Made by a program: the position numbers and the translations under genes
The notes under the pieces: model-generated
The model's database searches: none
What the model was told of the DNA's origin: nothing
Seen by the model: only the letters and a program-made list of their open reading frames with translations
Source of the DNA: Adiantum capillus-veneris
Taxonomy: Eukaryota > Streptophyta > Polypodiopsida > Polypodiales > Pteridaceae
Direction of reading: 5' to 3'
DNA length: 64,000 nt
Assembly (NCBI GenBank): GCA_014529385.2
Contig: CM043962.1
Span: 84,836,180 to 84,900,179, forward strand
Shown: piece by piece, positions 41,771-53,887 of the stretch
Layout of the letters: every line of letters begins with the position of its first letter
Numbering within the stretch: the stretch's first letter is position 1

Positions 41771-43487
41771 AGATGCACCAGTAACGACTGCTACTGAGGC
41801 TAAGGCACCAGAGCCAGTCCCAGTCAGAGTAGTTACCAGGAGCAAAGGAGTAATCATTGAAGAGATTCCAGACATTTCAGAAGTACCAGCCAACTCCAAC
41901 GGCAGCAAGTGGGCCCAACAAAGGGAAGTTTGGAAGGCCAAGGGTAAGGAAAAGGTGGTAGATGAGTGGCAAGAGCAGCGGGAACTAGCAGCTAAAATCA
42001 CAGAGGATTTAGCTAAGAAGCTGCCAGAGCAGCCAGAAAGTTCCGAGGCTAGAGTCATTCAGAAGATACTAGCCCAATCGACTGATAAAGATCAGTCAGT
42101 ACCGGCCATGACAGAGACCATGCTGGCTGTGGTACATGGACTAGCTGGTGAGATGGAAGAGGAAGGAAAGAGTAGTATTGCTAAAGAAGAATGGCAGTAT
42201 GAAAACACTAGCTCTTCAAGCTCTGACAATCAGTCTGACCAGGAGCAAGAGGAAATTCAGGTGAAAATTTGTGATAGAATCCAAAAGCTGACTGTAGAGC
42301 TGGAGGATATAAGAAAGACCTTACCTGAGGTGGCCAACCATATCAGGCAGCGTAGGAAGACTGAGGCAGAGGCCAAAACAGTAGACCTGACGGCTGTCCG
42401 GGATGATGAAGTTCCACTTATTCAGGTAGATTGCAAGGTCAGGAAGCAGTGGGAACCTCTCTCAAGCGTCATACTGGATGGAGGAGCAGGAGTCGATATA
42501 ATGGGAGCCCATCTTCAGCAAAGAATGGGTATCACTAACATGAAACCAGCACCATTCAAAGTAAGAATGGCAGATCATCGAGTCGTACAAGCGACGGGCA
42601 TGATTGAAAACATGTAGATAAGAGTGGGGAGGGAAAAATTCAAAACTAGTTTCCTAGTTTTGGATGTCGAGGGAGCATATGGAATGCTATTAGGCCGCCC
42701 ATGGTTAAGAACAACACATGCTGTTCATGACTACGCCAACCAAACCTTAATCATAGAAGGGGCCAATGGCAGAATCAAAATCCAAACCAACAACACCAGG
42801 AGCTGGAAAAAGGAACCGAGGCCGAAGGAGTTGTGTCAGAAATACCGAGCTAAGAAAATTGAGCGAATGCTAGCAGCAATGAACATCTTTCCTTTGGCAG
42901 AAATTGATTTGAATGCAGTCCTAATAAACAAAGAACAAGCTGACAAGCAGAAGAGACAATTCCCTGATCAGTTTACTAAAGTCAATACAGGGGAAAGAAC
43001 CCTTCAGCTAACTGGAAGAATGGAGGAACCAACGGATACTGGCAAAATAGAAGAATCAGTATGTTCTGAAGAGGATCCACTAAATCAGAATAATGATTCA
43101 GAGATCAATGGACCTTCTTGGGACTACGCTGAAGATTCGACCAAACGAAAAGGAGGAGGACCAAATTGATTGCTTCCAGATGATCAAGAAGTGGAGGAGT
43201 GGAACCTGGGATCAGAGGAAAATCTCAGAATGATCAAAGTCAACAAGCACTTGAAACCGGCAATGAAGGAAAAGGCAAGGAAAATGTTCCAGAACTATAA
43301 AGATGTATTTGCCTGGGAACATACAGATTCGAAGGGAGTAGATCCTGAAGTCTGTCAGCACCGAATACCACTGAAACCAGAAGCTAGGCCAGTCAGATTG
43401 CAAAGATACCGGATGAACCCCAACTATGCAAAGAAGGTCAAGGAGGAGATTAATAATCTTCTCAAAGCTGGTTCATTACGGAGGTAG
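41771..43487 (+). pseudogene. Protease and RT N-terminus of gypsy element 2
   Basis: After the third knuckle comes a long linker, then the aspartic protease signature SSVILDGGAGVDIMG near 42465-42505, with Gly in place of Thr/Ser as in some plant Ty3 elements, and LGRPWLRTTHAVHDY near 42690. Stops TAG (about 42615) and TGA (about 43167) interrupt the frame. 43170-43487 holds the RT entry (KPEARPVRLQRYRMNPNYAK), ending with a frameshift at about 43484. Confidence 0.87.
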
Positions 43488-45808
43488 CAAGTAGTGATTG
43501 GTTATTTCCAATAGTCGTCGTTCCTAAGAAGAATGGGAAATTAAGGGTTTGTGTCGACTATAGGAAACTAAATGCCCAGACCATTAAGGATCCGTTTCCC
43601 TTACCTTTTACTGATATGTTGCTTGATGAGATCACAGGATATGAGATGTCCAGCTTCATGGATGGTTATAGCGGCTATAACTAGTTACAGATTGCTCCGG
43701 AAGATAGGGCCAAGACCACTTTCATCACTGAGTGGGGAGCATTCATGTATCTGGTGATGCCTTTTGGCCTGTGCAATGCACCAGCTACTTTTCAGCGATG
43801 TATGATGGAGATGTTTAATGAATTTCTTCATCGGTTCCTCGCCATTTTCATGGATGACTTCACTGTCTATTCAGCTGAGGAACAACACCTTCTATTCCTA
43901 GAGATGGTTTTTAAACGCTGTCAGGAGAAAAGGATTTGCTTGAATCCATTTAAATCAGTATTTCTGGTTTGGAAGGGATAGCTACTGGGACATGTGGTTT
44001 CCCGCAATGGAATAGAAATGGCCAATGACAAAATACAATGTGTCCAGCAAGCTAAAGCTCCTAGAACTGCTTCTGAGTTGAGTTCTTTCTTGGGGTATGT
44101 GAATTTTTATAGAAGATTTGTACACAAATTTGCTTCTCAAGCAGTACCACTATATGAGCTTACAAAGAAGACCAGTAAGTTCAATTGGACTGCTGAATGT
44201 GAGGAGAGTTTCCAGAATTTGAAAAAAGCCATTACTAGTAAACCAGTCCTCAGGCAGCCGAATTGGGATATTATTTTTCATGTACACGTAGATGCTTCAG
44301 GATTGGCAATGGGGGCAATATTAGCTCAACCAGATGGCAGGACAGACTATCCGGTCTATTTTGCTAGTCGGAGATTCAGTCATGATGAACAAGGCTATAC
44401 GACTACTGAAAGAGAAGCCCTCGGAATGGTTTTTAGCGCTACAAAGTTCAGGCATTACCTATTGGGGAAGTTATTCCATTTTTATGTGGATCATCAAGCT
44501 CTTCTGTTTCTGATTAACAAAGTCATTATTCAAGGTAGGCTGATAAGATGGATGATTTTCCTTATGGAATTTGAGTTCAGAATTTTTCATAAGCCTGGCC
44601 GAAACCACTGTGGAGCTGACTTCCTTTCCAAAAGTACAGAAGGATATTCAGAATCACCTCTGAGAGATGAACCAGTGGATGCTGATTTATTTCAGTTAGA
44701 AGCAGAAGAATAAGTGGATCCTGAATGGTATGATATTTATCAATTCCTTTCCCAAGGTGCCTTTCCAGAAGATTGGAAACAAAATGAGAAGAAGGCTCTG
44801 ATCATAAAAAGCCTGAAATTTACCATCATTGAGGGAGTACTTTATCGATTGGGTGTGGATGGTATACTTCGGAGATGTGTTTCAATGGAGGGAAGAATGC
44901 AAGTTATCTCAGAGGCACATAATGGAGAGTCTGGTGGACACTTTTCCAACGAAGTAACCTACAAGAAGATTCTGCAAGCAGGTCTGTGGTGGCAAACAAT
45001 GATTGCTGATGTCAAAAGCTTTTGTAAAACTTGTGATATATGCCAGAGAATAGGCCGACCAACAGCTGCAGACATGACTCCCTTAATGCCAATACAACCA
45101 TTGGGAGTATTCATGAAATGGGGATTGGATTTTATGGGACCTTTTAAGAAGGTGACTCCCAGGAAGAACAAGTACATCGTGATGGCTACTTGTTATGTTA
45201 CCAAGTGGGTTGAAGCTAAGGCTCTTCCTGACAACACAGCCAAGTCAACTGCAAGATTTCTGTTTGAGAATATTGTCTGCCGATATGGATGTCCAGTGGA
45301 AATTGTGACCGATCAAGGGACACATTTCATCAATGATACTATGGAAATCCTATTGGATATGCTTTCAGTCAAGCATCGGAAATCTACTCCTTACTATCCC
45401 AGATGCAATGGACAGGTTGAAAGTAGCAATAAGACAATTAAGACTATTCTCACTAAGGTGGTACAAAAGAAACCAGACCTGTGGGATTTGAAGCTTCAGA
45501 TTGCTCTATGGGCTTATAGGACAGCTTATAAGGTAACTACTGGAATGACACCATTCAGAATGGTGTATGGAACTGAAGCTGTGGTTCCTATGGAGTTTAT
45601 AATCCCCAGTTTGAGAATGGCTGTGAAGTATGGACTAGACTTCAACCATAATCTTAAGAAAAGACTGGATGAACTGATGCAGTTAGATGAACTCAGGCAA
45701 AGAGCTATATTAGAACAGGAAATTGTTCAACAAAGAAGGAAGCACTGGCATGATCGCCGAATTAAAGTTCGAGAATTCCAGAAAGGAGACTTAGTGCTTC
45801 TATATTAG
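43488..45808 (+). pseudogene. RT, RNase H and integrase of gypsy element 2
   Basis: In one frame with three or four stops: RT fingers (FPIVVVPKKNGKLRVCVDYR), palm with AIFMDDFTVYS (Asp-Asp at 43853-43858), RNase H (FHVHVDASGLAMGAIL near 44280, TTTEREALGMVFSATKF), and the integrase finger (HNGESGGHFSNE, CKTCDIC, 44920-45045). The integrase core has GLDFMGPF (about 45124), IVTDQGTHF (about 45300) and CNGQVESSN (about 45405). Stops: TAG about 43682, TAG about 43979, TAA 44711, TAG 45806. Confidence 0.92.
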
Positions 45809-48800
45809 TCAAGACTGGGTCCAAAGAAGCCGAATTTGAAGATTGCTTGGGCAGGACCTTTTGAGGTTGATTGGGTCTTCTCCAATGGCACAGTCAGATT
45901 AAAAGACTTATCGGGACTAATGTTGCCGGGAGTATATAATGGAGCAAAGATCAAACTTTATTACTCAGAGACCAGAGAAACTGGGTTAGAAGAAGTCACT
46001 AAGGAACTAGAGATTGTTGATCAAGAGATACCAGAATCAAATATTTTTGGTCTTTTCCATGTGCAACCAGTTCCAGCTTCAGAACCAGTACCTGAAGAAT
46101 CAGATCAGGCTGATTTAAAAACCAGCACCAGTATGGTCCAGCCAGAGTGGGAATCAGTTCAAAACCAGTATGAACACATTTTCCAAATTTTAAGTGGCCA
46201 ACGATCAAATGGTATGCCAATGATAATTATTACAAGGATGGGTTGCAGTCTTGTCCAATGCATGTTTGCCACGTCAGCAACGGCACGCACAAGTCTAGGT
46301 GCGGCGAGTGGTAGAGCTTTTATGGCGCGAATGCGTATAACAGTCAGGAGAGTTAGCATTTTTCCTCATAAATCTCCTGCGCGACGTTTTCCTGCTGTCA
46401 ACCATTCGCCATCTCCAAGCTCCGAGGTTTCTTCACTACAGCCGCAAACTTCAACCTCTGACGAGACAGCTGACTGTCAGACAACCTTACCAGCGACACC
46501 AGGCAACGGCCTTAACACAAGTAAGTCCTCTTCGCCTTCGCCTGTTTCATCGTCGTCGACCTCACAGTGTATGGGTAGAAGGAAACGTTCAGAGAAGATG
46601 CAGGAAACTCTTGAAGAAACCCAGGCTATCGTTGCAGAGGCAAAGGCAAGCCTTCCTGTTCTTCCATACAGTAAAATCCAACGATATGTCTTTACTGATC
46701 ATGCAATGACTCCGCTACAACTCTGGGATCTGCGAGTTGTATTGCAAGCGACAAGGATTGCTTTTGATGCAGGGATCATCAAGCAAGTTCTTGATTCCTT
46801 TGATGCAGAAAACAGCAGTGCTATGATAAATAATAGGAGGGTGTCAGTGACACCAAAAGCCATTGCATTTGCATTTCGGATGCCCAATGAGCCTAAACCA
46901 TCGGTGACAACTGCGCAGCAAATAAGTATTGCTCTAAAGGAGGATGAAGCAGCTCGAAAGAAGGGCAAGGCAAGTGCTCAAGGAGTTCCAGTAGCAGGAC
47001 TGGAAGCCTCCGCTGCTTATAGGTTTGTAGCCGAAGCAGTCAGTCTTAAGAATAACCCAACTTATGTGTCAGAAAAATTATTTGCTATGCTGTTGGCCAA
47101 GATACTGGATCCACAAGTCCATATCAACCTGTGTCAAATACTCTCGCATAATGTACTTCAACAGACTGCCAAGTTGAAATCTCAAACTGTTTTCAAGGCA
47201 TGGTATGTCTGGCAATTTCTGTATTGGGCTACTGCTGCAGATGTTAATGAGCAGGTAAAGCTGGCTTGGAGTGAGTAGCCTATTTCTGAACCTAAGAAAA
47301 TTGAACTGTCCTCAGACGACGAGGAAACGGACAGTCAAACAACTTCCAAGGACCTGAAAAGGAAAGCTACTGCAGAGGAAGCTAGTAGCTCAAAGAAACC
47401 AAGAATTACACTGACCAAAAGCAGTGAATTCTTGAAGCAAATCGAAAGCTAGGTAAAGGCAGCGAGCATTGAGACAACGGTACCTGATCAGACAGTTGTC
47501 AAACATACCGTTGCTGCTGGTGCTACTGGGAAAGATCAGGTAAAGCCAGTCACTAAGGCAAAGGTACCAGACCAGTTAAGGGACAAAGGCAAGAATCAAC
47601 TGGATAAGGAGAAAGGTCCAACGTCCTCAACTATGTCTGAAACAGTTCCTGTCATTTCTCAAAACCCTCTGCAACTGGTTAAAAAGGATAAGTTGCAGCA
47701 ACTGCAAACTCAGAAATTGAGAGGGCATCTCTTACTCACCAAAACTGATTATGCATCTCTACCTTATGTGGCTCCTGTGGCAATATATGAATCAGTTGAT
47801 TCTGATCCAACAACGGTCAAAGACAAATGTTCAGTACTGATACAGTCCTCTTGGAATACCATTGTCAGCTGTATGGGACAATTGGTGGAGGCTGCTGGAT
47901 CAGAAGATGAAGTTAAAAAGCTTAAAGCTGACTTTGCAGAAGCACATCATTAGATTGCCACACTCCAGAAAGCCAAGGAAGTGCAGAACATACAACACAG
48001 GGTATTGGAAGCTCAATCAGAAAGAGCTCAAGAGTTGTTGAACAAAAAGTTAGCTAAAGCTGAGTCTGAAATTATGATCATAAAGAGTCAAAGGAATGAA
48101 GCATCGAGAGCTGCCGAGCGAGCTGAAATGGGGCTCAGAACGAAGCGGGCAGAATTTAGAAAGCTGCTATTACACCATACAGCTCTGAAGCGTTCGCTGA
48201 CGGACAGATACATCTACAATAGCTTGTCTGAAATTTTGAACCCCGCAGGCAATGCTGTTTTTGATTTAGAAAATTTGAAGTCCTTGATGGAAAGTCTGCA
48301 AAGTGATTTGCAGGACAAGGTGAGTGAGTTCAACAATGCTCTGATGAACCAAGCCATCATGGATTATATTGAGCAGCAGACATCCCCAGAGGAGGATGAA
48401 GAAGAAGAAGAAGATGAAGCTGATAAGGAGGAGGATGATCAAGAAGCCGGGCATACACAGGATGATGATGATGCCCCACCACCATCTCCACCCCCAGGAC
48501 TTGGTACTGGTGGGACAGGGCCAGATGAAGGAGGCCAGTCATTGCCAGACCAACCAGACCAGATTGAGAAACAACAGGAAAGACAGGAAACAGAACAACA
48601 GTTGGGTCATCAGCAGACTGAAGAACAGCAGCCCAGTAACACTGGAGATGAGCCAACTAATCGGTCCCATCACAGCAGAGAGGCTAAAGGGAAAATGAAG
48701 GTTAAGGATGAAGGACCAGTGAATGATCATCAGCATTCATTGCAGCTCATTACCTTGAATAAGCAGCTGAGACATCAACAAGCCTCCATCACCAGACAGT

Positions 48801-50047
48801 ATCTGGAGGATGATGCTCTATGGACTGATTTAGAAAGGTTCCAAAGATTATATGTGGGAGCCAGGGAAATGGTGGAACATTGGAAATCTGCTGCTTTCCA
48901 TGATAAAGAAGCCTGCAGACTACCTGCGCATCCTAGTACAGTTCAGCTGTTGGAACGAGTTCCAGAATGGATACTCAATGCTGATGAGAAAGTGGTAAAC
49001 CCGCACTGGCAAAGACAGTCTACTGCAGATTGTCACTCTTTAGCTCTAGAACTGGAACTTCTGCTAGGTAACAAACCAACTTACCGTTGCATGAAGGATG
49101 TTAGGGTCCAACTTAAGGATGTTCCGGTACAATTGCTAACTGCCAGAGGTGTTTTGGACCAGAGAGTGAAAGCTATCCTGGAGGACCAGACAGCCACTAG
49201 CAGAGGACCCCAAACGCGAATGTCAGTAGGAGCACAGGCAACTGCTCTCCGAACCCTATTTCAGCTAGTAAGAATTACTAGGAAGATGATGCAACAAGAG
49301 AACCAGGCAGTTCTGAATTTCTTGGAATTTGTGCCTGATTCTCCAGTTCTCTTGTATGCTGTTCCAGCAAGAGAAACTCAGTTGCCAAGATTTTTTCCAG
49401 CGTTGTATCCTCAACATCAAGATCCAGTTGATCGACTCACATATTTCAAAATAACTGATGAGCTTAGGGATTGGTATGAGCAATCAATTGTGGAATGGAA
49501 GACTTGGCAGACATTGCTCAATGATGCTCTTCAAATCAATGACATCCAGGCAATGAAGGAAGAGCTACTCAGGATTCAGCTGTGTATGGGCCAGTGGAAG
49601 ATTCAGGTCAGAGGATTGACTAAGATTACTAATCAGCTACTACAGCTCACGGTCGAATCTTCCAAACTGCCTGAGAAAGACATTGCAGCAAAGCCGGGTT
49701 TGGTACCGCAGTACAGGGAGATGGTTGAGATTCTTTTCGAAGCTCGCGTCAAAACCAATCAGCCTCTTTCCGAAGGATGGATTCATACTGCTTCGCATTG
49801 TCATAAACTGGCCAGAACTAGATTGAGCAAGGGCAGGCGTACACTCTATGATCCTGACACCAAAACCTATCATTCTCTCACACCTTATGAGGTAGAGATG
49901 ACCACAGACCGGCGGGATCAGCTTGAGCAGGAGGCCATTTACCGACTGATTCAGAAGGAGAATGCTGATGTTGGGACTTCTCAGGCACCAACACGGTCAA
50001 AGAGCAAGGGCAAAAGGAAGACGGTCCAATGGAAGGATACTGGGTAG
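45809..50047 (+). pseudogene. Giant 3' coding extension of gypsy element 2 (unknown function)
   Basis: About 1,410 codons in the integrase frame, interrupted only by TAG at about 47276, 47450 and 47951. The first 70 residues (KIAWAGPFEVDWVFSNGTVR, KIKLYYSETRE) look like the integrase C-terminal beta domain. Then come: a Ser/Pro-rich linker (46330-46570); a folded-looking region (46620-47275) with NNRRVSVTPKAIAFAFRMP, faintly like the domain in extra ORFs of plant Tat/Athila elements; a Lys/Ser linker (47280-47640); a coiled-coil region (47980-48340); an acidic then Gln-rich spacer (48380-48700); and a helical, Trp-rich part (48770-49940) ending in a basic tail. I see no transmembrane segment, so an envelope role is unsupported. 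Confidence 0.8.
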
Positions 50048-50326
50048 TTCTATCTCAGAATTCAGGGGCGACTTTTCTTCTCAGCAGGCAGGGAGAGATG
50101 ACAGCTCCACCTTGGCCTTTTCAGTTGCCTCTCGAAAAGATAGTGCTCTTTTCTAGAGCTCTGCATCCTTCACCATCTTCTCAATGTCAGACTCTGACAA
50201 TCCACCAGAAGATGGATTGTCAACATCAGAACCAGACGATGGATTTTTCAGTTCCACATCAGAACCAGACAATGGATTTTTCAAAAATTTTGGAATCTTG
50301 CCAAAATTCAAGAAAGAAGGGAAGGA
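50048..50326 (+). other. 3' non-coding region and polypurine tract of gypsy element 2
   Basis: It contains two 33-bp repeats around 50210-50285 (ACATCAGAACCAGACGATGG and its ACAATGG variant). They encode repeated SEPDxGFF if read in the small frame from 50184. AGAAAGAAGGGAAGGA (50311-50326) is the polypurine tract directly before the LTR. Confidence 0.75.
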
Positions 50327-50782
50327 TGTAGACGGCTGGCGCGTCACCATGTGGGAACGTGTTCTTAGAAGATGGGCAGTCAATCACTTAGTAATTACTA
50401 CGGTAAACCCGAAGCATATAAATAGGGCCCATTACTTTGATATCGGGGGCAATTGTTATCACTTGTATTAGCGCTTTGAGCTATAATTGCACTTGAGCAT
50501 CAGTGGCAGTATTATCGGCTACACTTTCTCTCTCTGTAATCATATTCATTGTAATCTCAATCATGATATATATATATTCCAGTGATATTGACTTCTCAAC
50601 AGTCTTCTGAATCTGAATCTGAACTTTATTCCAGCCTTTAAGTCTGATTCTCATTTCAGTATTCATATTTCAGTCTAGTCACTGATTTCTGTCTAGTCTG
50701 CTGTCTGAACTCTTCCTACTCTAAGTAGCTGAAATCCTTCAACACTGGAATTAGCTGTCTCAAGAGATCAGCTCCAATTCCA
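50327..50782 (+). repeat. 3' LTR of gypsy element 2
   Basis: 456 bp, near-identical to 39785-40256 apart from a 5'-LTR-specific duplication, AT-repeat length and a few substitutions. Followed by the AGGAG duplication and the rest of LINE ORF2. Confidence 0.95.
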
Positions 50783-51740
50783 AGGAGCCTCGGACGAAGC
50801 TCTGGCTCTTTGACACTTTGGTGGCTTCCGCATTGCTCTATGGAGCTGAGATAGGGGGACCTTCATTGGACCATCATGGGAGGCCGGGTCGCATTGATGG
50901 ATGGGGGGACATGGAGAAGTCTCTGGTCTCTACGATCTCGTGGCTTATTAGAGCAAAGGCTTCAGTACCACATGACATTATCCGAGCAGAGCTAGTTGTT
51001 TCCCACTAGTGGGCAAGGCGCTCACCAGATCACTCTCCTTTATACACTGCCTATGAGACCTTCCGAGAGACAGATATGCCCGCCTAGCACTTGAGTCCTC
51101 TCGACAGTTAGCCATGCAAGGAGACACAACATGCTGGTATGGGGAGATGAAATCATGGTTTCAGGCACATGGGTTCAACATGGACATATTGCCCCCTTCC
51201 AATACTCATTGGATGCATCCTCTCTGACTATTACATAGTCCGATATCACCAAGCTCATCCACCAGGACCTTATTCAGCTAGACACCAGGAGGACATGGCT
51301 ACAGCCGGCACAGGAGCCGAGCACGAAGATGGCTTTCTATAGAGAGCATCTTCTTCAGCTTACGGAGGATGGCTTTGTGACGAGACTCAGATACATGGTC
51401 ACCCACATGTCTCATGGGATACGATGTGCTATTGGCCAGATACGCACATCTTCATACCAGCTTCGGGTTGAGACTAGGAGATACAGCGGAGTACCAACAG
51501 AGGCTAGGTCATGCCCCTTGTGTCACATGGAGCTTGAGAGTTGAGACAGAGTTTCACTACACATGCCACTGCCCAGTCTACCATGAGATATGAGGCCGCT
51601 TCCATAGCCTGTTCAGAGAGGGCTTTGGACCACTCTCTAGAGTCATGGGGTACGCGGACCAGAGATGCCTGAGATTGTTTTTGCTTGAGCTGCGCAGACA
51701 CAAAGAGAGCCTGATGGGAGGAGAGGCTAGCCAGCCCTAG
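50783..51740 (+). pseudogene. LINE ORF2 C-terminal part (copy 5), after gypsy element 2
   Basis: It resumes with [20 protein letters not shown] in the frame cut at 39784. Frames 50818-51009 and 51329-51544 hold the middle, with [20 protein letters not shown]. The zinc-knuckle-like CPLCHMELES then loses frame. Several stops make it non-functional. Confidence 0.88.
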
Positions 51741-52256
51741 AGACGGATCACAAGACTTCTTTAGAGCAGACACTGGACATCCGAAGGAGCTACTACCACA
51801 ACAGACCCCACATTCTTCTTGCACTAGAGGTACGCTGATCGATCGAGCGACCGAGCTAGGGAGATCCAAATGTCCATGACTGTGGAGGACTACGCAGTAT
51901 CGACGGAGGCTGTATTAGAGGATTCGGATCACTTTGGATCGATATGCATGACACCCGGTCAGGCGACTGACCATGGAGGAGATTGATGAGATCCAACAAC
52001 GATCGATGCTGGATCTCCTGTGATTTAGCTCTTTCTGAGGATACACCCACACTATGTTGTCTTAGCCCCCCATTCACTTCACCCCCTACCCCCTACACAA
52101 GCCCAACTTGCTGCTTAGCTCACATTTAGCAGCTTAGGATTCTATAATATTTTTATTTTTGTTACTCAGACTTTGTATGAGATCCATCACATTGTAACTT
52201 TCTGGTCTCATAGGTCACTTTGGCCTTTTGAAGACGTTAATATAACATTTCATTTC

Positions 52257-52257
<1 letters not shown>

Positions 52258-52303
<46 letters not shown>

Positions 52304-52306
52304 ACA
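52258..52306 (+). repeat. (CT)n(CA)n tail of LINE copy 5
   Basis: CATTTCATTTCA is followed directly by a CT run (52258-52279) and then a CA run (to 52306). This is the only tail on the + strand; the switch to CA suggests later slippage and mutation. Confidence 0.8.
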
Positions 52307-52308
52307 TT

Positions 52309-52880
52309 CTCTCATCACCATCCATCATGACCATCACCAGCAGTACCACCCATTCCACTCACCATATACTCCAGATTGAGTCCTAGCATCACCTTATCAA
52401 TTAGTTATAGTCTTTCATTTCCGCTCAGCTTTTCCTTCTTTGGGATGATAGAGGATATAACACACATGTACACTCCTTTATCTATTAGGCCGAGTTTGTA
52501 CTTTCGAAGATGTGAATAAACCAAAACCCCCGCCCCCCAACCCCCGGCAAAAAAGAAAAAAGGGAAAAAAAGAAACTGATGTACACCATACTACACCCCC
52601 AATATAGTATAGGATGGAGCTAGCTAGATTGCATGTTATGGTTGTATAACCTGTGCATGTAGTCTTGCATTACAAGCCCCTAGCAGTAGAGCTTCATCCT
52701 CTATTCATCATGGTCATCACTTGCAATACCATCCCCACTCATTGTATACTCCAGATTGAGTCCTAGCACCAGCTTTATCAATTCGCTAGTCTTCCATTTT
52801 TAGTTCAGTTTTTCCTTTTTTGGGATGACAGAGGATAAACCACACATGTACGTTTAATTGTGTCATAGACCAAGTTTGGC
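52309..52880 (+). repeat. Two related LINE 3'-UTR-like segments in tandem
   Basis: 52350-52510 and 52730-52880 share ATACTCCAGATTGAGTCCTAG, then GGGATGA-AGAGGATA and ACACATGTAC. The second ends CATAGACCAAGTTTGGCCTG and TTGAAGACG, close to the LINE 3' hairpin region. A C-rich, A-rich patch lies between them (52525-52575). They look like decayed 3' ends of LINE relatives on the + strand. Confidence 0.6.
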
Positions 52881-53708
52881 CTGTTGAAGACGCGGCATCC
52901 GAGAATGTGCTGCGTTGGTCGTTGAAGAGCATTGTCAATGTCCGCCTCTGTAAATAGTCGTACTAGATGTCTCCCATGCCGTGCTAAAATAGTCCCGATC
53001 CTTTAATGGAGCCTCCGTCGATGTCGTGGTGACCCTAGTAGATGTGGGCGTCTAGCTTTCCCAAGCTCAATGGCTCTGCTAGTCAATATACCTCTGGTAT
53101 AGGTGGGCTTTGAAGTCTACTGTGAAGCTTGCTCATCTGATTGCCGAATCTTTGCTCTAAAGAAGTCAGTGATCTCCCTTTGTGAATGTCTCTGACTGTT
53201 TGAACTCCTCAAGAGACTCTCCCTGTCTCTGCGCAGTAGCTCTAGCGAAAACAACCCGAGGCATCTCTGATCCTGATATTTCATGACTCTAGCCAGTGGT
53301 CCAAAGCCCTCTTTGATTAGGCAATGAAAGCAACCTCGTATCTCATAGTATATTGGACAACGACGTATGTGATGTAACTCTGTATCTGGCTCTATATGAG
53401 ACAATTGGCAAATCTTGGCCTTTGTTGGTACTCTCCTAAATCGGTTTGTCTCAATCTCTAGCTGATGCGATGATGTGTGCATCTGACCAATAGCACATCA
53501 TATCCCGTGGGATAAAGGATAAATGAGTATCCATATAGGCAGGTTTGATCACGTATTCATCCTTTGTGAGCTGGAGAAGATGTTCTTTGTAGAAATCCAT
53601 CTTACTGCCAAGCTCTCACGTCGGCACTATCCATGTCTTGGTGTCTAGCTGAATCAAATCCTGTCAGATGAGGTGGTAATCTCGGTCCGTGTGAGGGACA
53701 AGGAGGCG
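52881..53708 (-). pseudogene. LINE ORF2 C-terminal fragment (copy 6)
   Basis: The minus frame 53482-53117 (CQLSHIEPDTELHHIRR, FHCLIKEGFGPLARVM, SQREITDFFRA) and flanking broken sequence match the C-terminus of copy 3 better than that of copy 2. It ends near 53708 at the junction with the DUF4283 LINE. Confidence 0.85.
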
Positions 53709-53885
53709 GGTGTCACGTTGCCGGCTCCATTCCACCTGTGTGTTTGCCCGTTGGTTGTGACCTGTGCGCTGCAGGTTGTGACCTGCTAGTTGCATTTGAG
53801 CGGTGACCTTTGCGCTAGAGAGAGGCCTTCACTTCGTGATGCAGAGAGAGGCCTTCACTTTGCGCTACAAAATCTGTGCGCGCGC

Positions 53886-53887
<2 letters not shown>

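Larger units (their letters stand above)
39785..50782 (+). mobile_element. Ty3/gypsy retrotransposon (element 2), 11.0 kb, long 3' coding extension
   Basis: LTRs 39785-40256 and 50327-50782 start TGTAGACGG and end AATTCCA. Flanks carry AGGAG at 39780-39784 and 50783-50787. The internal order is Gag with three zinc knuckles, protease, RT, RNase H, integrase, then about 1,400 codons of extra sequence in the same frame as integrase. No chromodomain is visible. An extra post-pol region recalls the Tat/Athila side of plant Ty3 elements, but the lineage needs a tree. The two LTRs look very similar (about ten substitutions by eye, not computed), while the coding region carries many stops. Confidence 0.95.
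38480..52306 (+). mobile_element. Sense LINE (copy 5) with internal deletion, interrupted by gypsy element 2
   Basis: On the + strand: 5' UTR (start approximate), ORF1 from the ATG at 38557, a deletion joining the end of ORF1 to the RT active-site region (39323-39784), the 11-kb gypsy element, then the ORF2 C-terminus (50783 to about 51740). The 3' UTR, hairpin AGGTCACTTTGGCCT (52212-52226) and (CT)n(CA)n tail (52258-52306) follow. Endonuclease and the RT N-terminus are gone. Confidence 0.92.

Noticed and set aside
45836-47278. Independent host gene or envelope gene after integrase
   Set aside because: It lies between integrase and the 3' LTR, shares the pol frame and has no signal peptide or membrane segment; it is part of the element.
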